Source: Lycorma delicatula (lineage: Eukaryota > Arthropoda > Insecta > Hemiptera > Fulgoridae). Taken from it: a stretch of 64,000 nt of DNA. A program made the translations under genes and the position numbers. Below the pieces are notes generated by a model. That model did no database searches. It was not told the DNA's origin and worked only from the letters and a program-made list of their open reading frames with translations. The stretch spans positions 201,388,034-201,452,033 of the forward strand of contig NC_134456.1 in assembly GCF_047948215.1 (NCBI RefSeq). The letters run 5' to 3'. Of the stretch, positions 46,280-57,800 are shown piece after piece; the stretch's first letter is position 1; each line of letters opens with the position of its first letter.

Positions 46280-47130
46280 TTATATTTGTTATTGGAAATG
46301 GTCCCATGAACATCTAGACATATTTTCACATATTTTTCTTGTTCTTAAAGACTCTCTCAAGTTGTTGTGGAATATTTTTGGTGAAATCACAAATAGCAGT
46401 TTGAAGTCCCTGAAGGCTTTTGGGGTTTTTCTCGATAAACATTACTTTTTGCATGACTCCAGAAGTAAAAATTTGGTGAGCTTAAGTCTGGAGAATGAGG
46501 TGGCCACAAGCCCTCAAAAATTAATTTAATCTCTGAAAATTTCTTGCAGTGATCACGCTGTCTTGTTGAATCCAAGCATTATTAATTTCATTCTTGCTTA
46601 CCTCTCCTACGAACTGGTGAATGATTTCACAATAACAGGTGAATTTATTGTTTTTAAAAACAGTATTGGTCCAGCCATTCTCCTGGTTATTGCAATCCAC
46701 ACCTCAGTCTTCTGGTCATGTAGAGGAATTTATTGTACGGCATGTGAGTTGTAGGCAGATCGTAAACATGAGTTCTGTACATGCATATACCATGATAAAT
46801 GAAAAATGCCTCATCAGCAAATGAAAATATAGTCCAAAATAATGTCAGAATTGTCTGATAGAAACTGTTGAAACCATTAACAGTATTGTATTCACTCTAT
46901 TCCAACAGTCTGTGGCCTATAACTTTTGAACTGCTTTTACTTTATATGTGATGTGACTGAGTTTCTTACGAACTGCCCTGTATGCAGTTTCAATACTATT
47001 GTTTTTCTGTTTCGCCACAATTTGCATGGAATTGTTGGGACTGCATTGCATAGCAGCTATTCCATCCAGTTTTTGTTCATTGAGTACTGATATTTTACCA
47101 CTTTGCTTATACTCCTTTACTGATCCTTTC
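46280..47130 (-). pseudogene. Decayed DDE (Tc/IS630-type) transposase
   Basis: Minus-strand order: about 47060-46930 AIQC/NNSMQIVAKQKN, a degraded HTH; 46830-46800 FADEAFF, the first catalytic Asp box; after a frameshift HVQNSCLRSAYNSHAVQ and IPLHDQKTEVWIAITR; AGPILFLKTINSP; INNAWIQQD, the second catalytic Asp box; FEGLWPPHSPDLSSPNFYFW and HAKSNVYREKPQ, the last catalytic region with Asn where Asp or Glu is usual; ending near DHFQ. Several stops and frameshifts. Terminal repeats were not identified. Confidence 0.75.
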
Positions 47131-47998
47131 TCTCAAAATTTCTCTTCATTCTTCTTTTTGTGAACAAGATGTGTAAAATTATATATATTATTTCACATAC
47201 CATATGGGTATATAAAATTTCAGTATTTCTTGGATATAGTATTCAATTTATAACTAATAGGGATATTATTTCATTTTCATTACTATTCTCTAGGGGCAGC
47301 AATTGGTCTTTGTTTGGTGACTGTTAATTAAAGCTGGTAGTGGTAGCTTGTCACACTTGGGTTCAGAGGGCTTACTGATAATAAAATTAAAATAGAATAA
47401 TCTAATATGATTGTGTCTAACTTAATATAAGTAATTTATTTTTTGTTTAATTTATTGCTCATTTTAAAGTTATATTCAAACATACTAGCATGTAATAAAG
47501 AGGCAATTATAAATTAGTTTATCTGTTATGATTATCATGTTTATATTAATGATCATTCTGTTTTATTATTATCAAGATTTTTTAGGTGTTTTATTTTTAT
47601 CATTTTTTTTTAGAACAAATTGATCAGAGGGGTATGCATTTTGCGTAATTTTTGTTATATATTATTTGGGCTGTAGCATGATTTCTTGCATATTTCTTCA
47701 TGTATTATAAAGGTGATATGCTCTATTAGAGCTTTTATTATTCTTATTTTTTACACTTTTTTATATTGCAATCTATATTTGTGCGTTTGTGTGTTATCAC
47801 ATCTAATACTGACATAATCATATATTTCTATTTAACACTGTGAATATATTTATGTTAAAGGTTGTATTTTTCTGTAATTTCTGTGCTTTGTCAATGTTTG
47901 CTTTTATTTTTCAAGTTTGTTTCAGAACATTATAAAATTGTGCTGTTTCTCTCTTGTATTCTATCTCTACACAATTGCTCATTTGGTATACTGAAGTT
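47131..47998. other. AT-rich spacer
   Basis: Nothing recognised. Confidence 0.5.
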
Positions 47999-48112
47999 TT
48001 TTTTTTTTTGTCTTCAGTCATTTGACTGGTTTGATGCAGCTCTCCAAGATTCCCTATCTAGTGCTAATTGTTTCATTTCAGTATACCCTCTACATCTTAC
48101 ATCATATACATA
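47999..48112 (-). mobile_element. LINE-A solo 3' end
   Basis: Reads TTTGTCTTCAGTCATTTGAC, then TTCCCTATCTAGTGCTAATT and TTTCAGTATACCCTCTACAT on the plus strand. The second half matches 39588-39640 of the long LINE-A copy (CCCTATCTAGTGCCAGTCAT). The preceding poly-T (48000-48010) would be the A-tail on the minus strand. A severely 5'-truncated insertion. Confidence 0.7.
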
Positions 48113-49564
48113 TACTGAAGTTAGAAACAATTTTCTCATTGAATTTGTACAATTCTTAAAGTTACTCTTTCTTCTCAAAAGAAGCACTATGTTATATATT
48201 ACTAATACAATTTTAACTAATTATGTCTAATTTGTAAAAGTATGACTGATGCAGGTGTTACATTCATTCTACCACGTTGAGTATGTTTTCTGTAAGCTCA
48301 CAGGTTTGTCATTTTCTTAGCTGCAGTTAATAGTTTTTTTTTATGTAGTCTTAACTGTGTTCAGAGTTACTTGATCAGAATGGAATAATAACAGCATAGG
48401 AGATGGAAATATTTATGTTAAGAGGCTACTCATGATTCTAATGAATTAAAGGGATTGTAACATCATTAATTCACTCTGATTTCTGGATCACGACTAATCT
48501 TTTTCAAAATTGACAATTTACTATGTCCCCCACCCAGTTAATCCAACTGCTCGACAAACAATACTTTATTTGAAATGAAAATTCTCCGTATTGTTCCTTG
48601 CAACAAAGGGACATAATCTTAGTTTTATTTTTCATTAACTTGCTCACAGAGTAGTATCCGTGACTGAATTACTTCAACATTGACTAAAGTTTATCAAGTG
48701 AAGAAATTAATGCGACATTAATGCGAAATTAATGTGACATTAAAGTCACATGTACATTCTAAAAGTGTGTGATGTACCTAATCCTTATATCATAAAGAAA
48801 CTTTCTAGTTACGTTGTGTTTATAGACTTCAACATCGTGTATTTACCATGTTAAAAACCTTTTTTCTTATGACCTACTATCAATCAAAATGATCATTATG
48901 TGATAACAATATTAAACAACAAAGGTGCTAAAACTTAACATTATCAGATTCAGGTCATTGTTTCATATAATCTTTTATTGGCGAACTAAACTTTTTTGAT
49001 ACTACATCTAAAATATTTTTTTTTTAAATGCTGAATTTAAAGACTTGTGTTAATACTGGTTTTAATGGGTTTTGTACTAAAAGAAATAATTGTAATATAA
49101 AATGAAATGAAGTAATTAAACTTACAAACACATTCTTTTATTTATAGAATTTTAACTTGTAAATGTGTAATTATTTTTTAATAAATGAGTTAAATTAAAA
49201 AAAATTGCTTGTCATTATATCTAATTATCTCTAAATAGTTGTCATCCTATCTTAATATGGATGTTATAAAATTACACATTTGCCAGGTAAGTTTATAGCC
49301 TACAATAAGCAGCATGCAGGTATTGTAAGAAGTTCCATGAATTGAACAATGAAAAAATTGATGCAATAATTTGTAATGATTCTTGTTTGTCGTTAAATTG
49401 TTTGTATGCACAGTAAATATTGTATCTTTATTTTATGGTGTCGTAATATTACATTTTTGTCCAGCATATGTATTTATGGATTTGTTGATTATCTTTTTTG
49501 AATACCTAAATATGATTTTAGTGTTATAAAAAGAAATTTAAATAATTTTTATCATACTTGACTT
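48113..49564. other. AT-rich spacer with a small ATTAATGCGA tandem repeat
   Basis: A short tandem repeat at about 48704-48744 is built on AATTAATGCGAC/ATTAATGTGAC units. Otherwise nothing recognised. Confidence 0.5.
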
Positions 49565-49868
49565 TTTTTCTTTCTTTTTCCTGTTTAGCCTCCGGTAACT
49601 ACCGTTTTTAGATAATACTTCAGAGGATGAATGAGGATGATATGTATGAGTGTGAATGAAGTGTAGTCTTGTACATTCTCAGTTCGACCATACCTGAGAT
49701 GTGGGGTTAATTGAAACCCAACCACCAAAGAACACCGGTATCCACGATCCAGTATTCAAGTCCGTGTAAAAATAGCTGGCTTTACTAGGACTTGAACGCT
49801 GGAACTCTCGACTTCCAAATCAGCTGATTTGGGAGGACGCGTTTACCAATAGACCAACCCGGTGGGGT
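49565..49868 (-). mobile_element. tRNA-derived SINE, family 1, full-length copy
   Basis: Minus-strand head CACCGGGTTGGTCTATTGGT at the right end, B box (GTTCAAGTCC), and the complete body down to TAAACAGGAAAAAG at the left end with a pyrimidine (A-tail complement) run. Very close to the 11.8 kb copy. Target-site duplications are not clear. Confidence 0.88.
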
Positions 49869-50214
49869 TGGTATACTTTATATGACTGGTTTTTTAAAAA
49901 TATCAGTTAATCTTTTTCCCTAATCTAAGTGACTTCACAGTTGAAATAATTTTTTTTTTTAATTTATGTTAATTGTGACACTAAACATTTTTTTTTACTA
50001 TTATTAATTTCTTTTTGTATAAACTTATACATTTAAATATCTATTTGTCCAGTGACTTTTCATTTTTTTGGGTGGCTATGGCATTAACTGTAAATTCCTT
50101 TTAATTTAATTTTAACATGAACCTAAAAATTTAGCTAAATTTTTTTTAGCTTTGGTTTTATTTAAATTCAGGTTGATAGTTAATGAGAAGTGTTGTTAGT
50201 GGAACTTACATACG

Positions 50215-53200
50215 CAGGGGTGTATGCAAGGGATGTTACCGGGTTTGACCCCCCCCTTGAAGGTTTAAGTACTTTTTAATATTAGGCCTGTATAAAATAA
50301 ACATACTATAAATTTACACATATATATTTGACTATATTTTTAAAATCCATTGTATTCTCTCCTCTAATTTCTCACTGTCAGAGTAACAAAAAAAAATCTA
50401 TTTGCATAAGATGCAGTCCGCCACCCTTCTTTCTTCAGTAATTAAATCCCCGTACTTGGAGCTGCAGCACGTACAGTACATCACTCAATGTGTAACACAG
50501 TAGCCATCATTCAGCATTCTGAGAAAGGGGCAATGCTCTCACTGGTGCGGTGGATGTCAAAGCATATATCTCTCCTCATCTACTGAAAGAGAGGAGAGAC
50601 CATCAAGTCGTGTCAGTTATTAAGAAGGTATGATAAAAATACCAACCTTGCAATAAAATAAGGCCAATACCTTATAAACTTATTTGTTGTGAAACATATT
50701 GTTGGGACAGCTCTGCAGTGGAAGCAGTGCATATATGAAATATTGTACATTGTCAAGCGACATTCACTCATTTATTTAACGTTTTGTACATTTTGCAGAT
50801 GATATTTTTAAATAGAAACTTTACATTATCCTTCCGTGTTCTTTAATATGTGTAAGCGACCTCAAAGCAAAATGTCGCGTGCCAGTGGTGATTCTTGTAA
50901 TGTTAGTAAAAATTTTACATTTCCAAATATTTCTTCATTGCTGCAATACAACAATGCTGTCGCAAACATCTTCCCCAAACTAGTTTCATACACTCCTATG
51001 AAAACCCGGCTGATATTGAATGTACATCGATATCACTCAATAATGTTGACGTGCCTGCTGAATCATTTAGAAATGATAAGTGTATTGTTCTAGTTCAGGA
51101 AGCTTCAACATCAAGTTCCAGTGAACCGCACAGTTATATGATATTGGTGATTACGTAAGAAAAAACTTGTCTAATGAACCAGATGTCTTGAAAAATATCT
51201 GGGAACCAAATCCAGGGTTTGTTTTTCCAACAAAAGGAAAGAGAAATGTGCGATTTCAGTTTAAATGGCTTTATCGTTGGAAATGGCTTGCATATTCTGA
51301 ATTTAAGGTAGGTAGTTTTTATAAATTTTGTGCAGTTTTTGCTCCAAGAAATGGTGTTGGATCTGGGTCTTATGTCAACTTTGTAGTAAGAAATTTGATG
51401 ACTAGAAGGATGCCATTGAGTGATTTTCAGAACATTAGAAGTGTCTTTATCATAAATAAAGTTTGGAGGTAGCTGGTACTTTGACTGAAATTTCATGTGG
51501 TAAGAAAAAGCCTATAAATGTGCTAATGGATACTGCAGCAACTCAAAAGAAACTGGAGAACATGAAAAAAAAAATATTCCTGTTATTGAGACTAATTTGT
51601 TTTGCAGGAAACAATGTATCTGCCACACAGATTTAGGACGAATAGGGGTCGAGATCGACCAAGAACCAGAAGAAAAAGATGGCAATTTCAGGGCACTTCT
51701 TCGCTTTTGAAGTAAGACTAATACTGTATTAAAAAATATGTTGACGTGCAGTATTGGAAATGTGCAGTACACCATTCCTAGAATACAGAATGAAAAAATT
51801 GAAGTGTACAACGCGATCTGATTGTTTTAAATCTCGTGAAAAACCATAATGGCTCCAGTTGCATCTCTATTATTGCCAGTGAGACGACAGACATACCAAG
51901 CTTAGAACAATTATTACTGTGTGTTTATTATGTTGATAGAGAAAATTTCACTGTGAAGGAAAACTTTCTACAATTCGTACTATTATGATGTGACTGAAAA
52001 GGAGAAACACAATGGTGATATTAAACAAGTTGCATTCATTAAATGTAAATGTAAATAAGATTCATGGTCAAGGGTATGACGGAACTATGTCCATGTCAGG
52101 AAAAGTAAATGGAGACCAGGCACATGCAAAGGAAATAATTCCATCAGCTTTATATGTCCACTGCTCAAAACACAGCCTCAACTACCATTAGAAACTGTAT
52201 GGGTACAATATCGAATCTGTATGAATTTCTTAATACCCCTAAAAGGCAACATGTTTTAAAAGCGGTGATAAGTGAAATGGAAACTACTTCACGCCATGAA
52301 AAACTCTTTCAACTTTACGTAACATGTTGATTGGAAAGGTATAATTCTGTGGCTGTGGTGGTGGAATTGTGTGACCTTATTATTGCAACCCTTCAAAGCA
52401 TATCAGAATGTAATAACAAAGACTTGTCCTCACAAGCAAATTCACTTTTATGTATTTTGACTGATTGTAAATATGTGATATCTGTTTTGTATTCAAAGAC
52501 TGTTTTCTTTATGTCTCCCATTGTGTAAATTCCTGCAGAATTCATATATTGATCTCATGGAAGCAGTAAACCTTACTGAAGATATTAATAGTGAAATGAA
52601 ATTTATACGCAGAAATATTGATGAAGAATTTTCTAAAATTTTCATTTATGCTTGTAAAGTCTTGAATAGGTTGGGGTCCTTCATTCAAATCCCTCACATG
52701 GCAGCGCAAGCAAAAAACCATGTAAACTTGAACTTATTAGTAATACCAGAACTTTACTTCCGTGTCTCTACTTTTATTCCATTTCTGGATACCTTCATGC
52801 CCCAACTAGATTCGCATTTTGTGAAACACAAGGAAATATTGGAAGGCCAGTGCCTTTACCTATGAACCCAGATCTTCTGCCCCGTCTCAAGTTTATGCTT
52901 TCACTTCGCTCACAGAATTCTATGCCAGTGACATAAGAAGCGGTTGCCAGGAAGACCTAATAATGAATTAATTATGGTACAGAAAAATTGCATGTCTTGA
53001 AAAGTAAGACCAACCAAAAATAGCCATAGATGGGTTAACTATGTGCATTCCCAACATAATGCCAAATATATTCACTTTGTTAGAAATACTAGCTGCACTC
53101 CGAGTGTCCACATGTATAAATGAACAATGTTTCTCAGTATTACACCATCTAAAAACATACTTGCGTAATTCTACTGGAAATCGACATTTGAATGGATTAG

Positions 53201-53904
53201 CACTCCTTAATACACAGAGAAACTACACTCCAACCGCAGAAGATGTGTTAAATGAACTAATGAAAAAAAAAAAAAAAACGTTGTTTGGACATTGTATTGT
53301 GAATGCTGAAACTTCTGAAAGTAGTAACAATATATATATATAAGCTACGTACATTATAAATACTATATTAATTTAACTACCAGTACTCTTTTTAAACAAT
53401 GATTTTTCAAAACATTAATACATTATTGAGAGTACTGATTTGAATGTTTGAGACAACTGCATTCAGATCTTTATTCAAATTCTTTCATAATATTTGGGTT
53501 CATCAGTGCCAGTTTCATTCTTCAACCTCTGTGGGTTCCATATTGACATGTGTTTAATTAAATTTATTTCATTATATTTTATTTGTTATGTAAAGTGTCT
53601 TACCTATCGTATACAAATAACGGTTGACTAAAATAGATGTTAAAAGTTGTTTAAAAAATTGTACCCTATGACTGTAAAAAAAATACATTACAGAAGATTT
53701 TATTAAGGTATTATGGTAAATAACACATGTTATATTCGAACATATATAATATATGTAATATTCGAACATTGTAAAATAAATATATCAAACATTATATAAT
53801 AATAATAATAATAATAATATAACACTCAAAATTTAAAATACCGATGTCAATTGTAAACAGTTTTAATAATGACCCCTCTTAACAAAATTCTGCTTACACT
53901 ATTG
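50215..53904 (+). mobile_element. Decayed hAT element (TTF-zinc-finger / P52rIPK-like transposase)
   Basis: Probable ends: CAGGGGTGTATGCA (50215) and, reversed, CAATAGTGTAAGCA (53904); flanking 8-mers TACATACG and TATATCTG match at about five positions. Coding blocks: 51145-51470 a TTF-type zinc-finger domain (DYVRKNLSNEP, WEPNPGFVFPTKGKRNVRFQ, FKWLYRWKWLAYS, KFCAVFAP); 52050-52185 a catalytic-core block (IHGQGYDGTMSMSGKVNGDQ ... ALYVHCSKHSLN); 52331-52865 helical insertion; 53041-53280 the C-terminal hAT dimerisation block (IPNIMPNIFTLLEILAALRV, QCFSVLHHLKTYLRNSTG, LNGLALLNTQ). Stops and frameshifts split it into at least five frames, so it is inactive. It ends about 730 bp before the first Tmem63 exon seen. 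Confidence 0.85.
53797..53819. repeat. AAT microsatellite
   Basis: (AAT)n tract inside the 3' part of the hAT element. Confidence 0.85.
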
Positions 53905-54636
53905 TATATCTGTGTAAGTACATTTATTACCTAGGCTTTAAATCTAATAATTAATCCCTGAAAAAAATTATGCTCCAGCAGCATAAAAAAGCACATTAGT
54001 TGATTGTATCATATTAATTTCTAATCTACCAAGTAGATAGGCCATAATTTTTGGTCTTAAGCTAAATTTTTGGTCTTAAGTGCATGAGTCATAAGTTCTG
54101 TGGGTTAATTCCTTTTAATATTCTTTTTTGTTCTTTTTATTCTTTCTTTTCTGTTTATCTTTAATGGCTTAATTTTCTATTGATGCCTTGATGGTTATGT
54201 TATTTCTTACCTGGGGTCCATTTTATTGTACCATACTGGCATCACCTGCCATGAGGCTTCTTGGAATTCAGTAGAGTGGCAACTCTTGTCAGTATAACTC
54301 TCTGGGTACTCTGTGGGTTGAATGAAAAGTCAAATTAATTACTGTTGTGCCTTACGGTAAAGCTGAACCAGCTTTACCAATATGAAAGAAACCAAAAAAT
54401 AAATTTATTTGATTATTTCATGGTAAAATTATGAGTTTGTATTGTAAGTGACTGTTATTTATTATTTAATTTCTGAGTACAGTTTTTTAGATCTTGTATT
54501 TATATTAATTTGTCGTTTTATTTAACATTAGTGATACTTTAATGTACTGTTAAAAAGCCATCATGTGGTTTGATTTGATTTATTATGTAATTTGATATGA
54601 GTTTATAGTTTTTTATTATTTTTATATTATTTTAGG

Positions 54637-54825
54637 TGTTGCCTGTTTATTATGTCTTTAATGGCTTTAACTAGAGATAATCCACATCAGTATACAGATG
54701 ATGATCATGTACAGTTATTAAGTAGCAGCAAAAATAAATGTTTATTCTATAATAGAACACGAATTATTACATCAGCTTATGAAGGCATTCCTGAGAATTT
54801 GCTACTTAACTTTCTTGGTTGGCTT
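54637..54825 (+). CDS. Tmem63: Tmem63 first coding exon
   Basis: Starts after acceptor TTATTTTAG, with ATG at 54652; 58 codons end at ...NFLGWL before donor GTAAGTAT. An upstream noncoding exon is implied by the acceptor but was not found. Confidence 0.85.
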
Positions 54826-57800
54826 GTAAGTATATTAATAAATATTGCTAAAAGAATATACACAGAATTATATTTCTCACATTTTGATTAAAATGCATTA
54901 CTTTGTTAGAATCATATTTTCTATTTATAAAATTTTAGACAAAAGTTTAGTTGCTTTTGTTATTAATATTTTTATAAAAAGTTAACACTTATAATTATTT
55001 TTTTAGTTAATGTGTATTTTTTAGTTAACTAGTTTTTTGTTTGTTTGTGTTACGAGTACAATAAAATGATTAATTAAACAAAATATTTTAGATTTAAAAA
55101 TCCTATTTTAAAATTATAAACTAGATCAAAGTAAAGAGTTTGCAGTTTTATTTCTTAAGAATCAATTTGTTCAGAATTTTTATTGACATCAGTTTTCAGT
55201 GAGATGTCACTTTTATAAATAAGTTAGTTGTAACCACATTGATTGATCATAGTCGAATGTGACTTTAATGATAAATATCTTGTAAATTACAAAAGACTAT
55301 AAAATTTGTTAAATTAGGTGGAAAGAATGGATAACTCACAGTTGTAATATTTTCTATTTGATGAAACATTAGTTTCGTTTTGCTGTTTAGCTCTATTGTG
55401 TCCTGATGGTTTTCATTTGAAATTTTGGTTAAATTTTTTGTTGATTCTTGGTAAAACTGATTTTTCCCATTATCAAACAGAGAGAACAACAATTGTAAGC
55501 AAATTATTTTATTGAAATCATTTACTGAAAGTATTGATATGATTTCAAGAATTGAAATGTTTCAATCTATAAATTTATGTTCAAAAAATGTTATCTTTTC
55601 CTAATCTGTAATCAGTTTACCTTAACCATAGAAAATGCTTTCATGTTTCAGATACTTGTAACACTGTTTGCTTGTTTGAGGAAGAGAGCTTGGAATTATG
55701 GCCGCCTTGCACTTGTTCAGAAAAATGAAGAAAAGTAATTTTTTTTAATATATTAATCAGTTACATTTAACACTAATTGTGGTTGTGTGTCTGTCTGTTT
55801 ATTTGTGTGTGCATGTGCATGCACACATGTGTGTGTTTAGTGTTTTATAACATAATTAGATATTTTAGAAAGTTAAGCAGTACAATTGGGAGTATTAATC
55901 TACAATGTGGTTATTTGATTTTAAACCCCAATTAATGCTTGCTACTGTGATTTTAGAAATATTTATTATTTCATCTGTTAATATTAGCAGAAATTCATTT
56001 TATTAATGTAAATTAACTATGTACATTTTTTAATTTTATACACTTGTTTGTTGCGAAGAACTGCAAATACTGCAAACTGCAACACTGCAAACTGAAAAAC
56101 TGCAAATATAACTATATTTGCAGTTTCTCAACTCATTTATATCATACAAACTTCTTTGCTATGTTATTATGAACGCTTCTTTAGATTAGATAGATGTAAT
56201 AAACCTGGTAAATTACATTTCCTGTTGAACTTCAAAATTTATTCCTTTTATTTACTATTGCATTATATTTATTTATTAATAAAATATTATTACACACACC
56301 TTGTATACAGGTGTGTAAATATGAAACCAGAATTTTTGTTTAGAAAATACACTTTTAATATAGGAAAATGATAAAAAATATTTTATTCTAAATATTCTCC
56401 ATCGCTAGCTCTACATTTTTCCCATCTCTCTGACAATTTATGAATGCCATGCCAAAAAAACTGTTGCTCTTTTCAGGCAAACCAATCATCGAGCCATTTT
56501 CATAAGAAGTGAAGCACTGCTCAGTAGGTGCGTGTCCCATTGATGCAAATAAATAGTTGTTGGACGGAGCTAAGTCTGGTGAGTAAGCCGCATGTGAAAG
56601 TTTTTCCCAACTGAACGCCTCAATCGTTTCCTTGACCGTTTTTACTGTGTGTGATGGTGCATTATCATGAAGCAAAATCATTTTGTGTTGCCTTTTTTGA
56701 TATTCTCGTCATTTTTCACGCAATGCTTGATTCAAATCAATCATTTGTTGTTGGTAGCGTTCAATATTAACAGTTTTGCCAGGTTTTAGCAGCTCATAAT
56801 AGATCACACCCTTCTGGTCCCACCAAACACAGAACATTATCTTCTTTCCATAGCGATTTGGCCTTGAAATCGATATCGATGGTTCGCCTGGAGTTATCCA
56901 TGATCTTTTACTCTTAGGATTCTCAAAATATATCCACTTTTCATCACCTGTCACAATTTGATGGAGAAATGACTTCCTTTTGTACCTGGCAAGCAGCATT
57001 TTGCAAGTGGTGTTTCGGTTTTCTTGCTGTCTTTCATTCAGTTCATGTGGAACCCATTTTTCCATCTTCAGAATCATTCCAATGGCTTTCAAACATATGG
57101 AGATGGCTTCCTGTGTTACATTTAATTGATCTGCGAGTTGCGTTTGAGCGTCATCCTCATCCAACAATGCTTGCAATTCACTGTCTTCAAACTTTTTCGT
57201 TAGTCTTCCACATTCTTCATTTATCATGTCCAAATCACCACTTATGAATTTTTTTAACCACTCAAAGCACTGTGATTTAACAAGAGCATGCTCACTGTAA
57301 GCTTCAACAAGCATTCAATGTGATTCTGCAGCAGTTTTCTTTAAATGGTGACAGAAAATCAATGCTGTCCGCAAATCGTAGTTTGTAGATACAAAACTCA
57401 AAATTTTCAACGCTAATTAAAACTATGCTGTTATATGAAACTTGTATTGTTGTGAGTTGAAAATCTTTGTTAGGTCTCAAAGAAAGAAAACAGCACCAAT
57501 GTTGCAGTTTGACGGTAACTACATTGACAGCTAGGGCCATCTATGGGCAAATTCCAGTTTCATATTTACACACCTGGTATTTGATAATTTTTTTTTTCCA
57601 CAAGTGCTTTGCAGTACATACTACTTCCATAAATGTACATGTTAATTAAAAGTTTATTCAAAAATATATAAGAATATTAATGTCATTCTTTCCTCAGACA
57701 GATTAAAACTGATTGTGTTTTATTATAAAGTATAAATTATTAGTTTTATTTTGGTACTGTATTTCTTTTACATTTTTAAATAAACTTTTAATTTTTTGGC

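Noticed and set aside
51134..51496. 120-codon minus-strand open frame
   Set aside because: Shadow of the plus-strand hAT zinc-finger domain.
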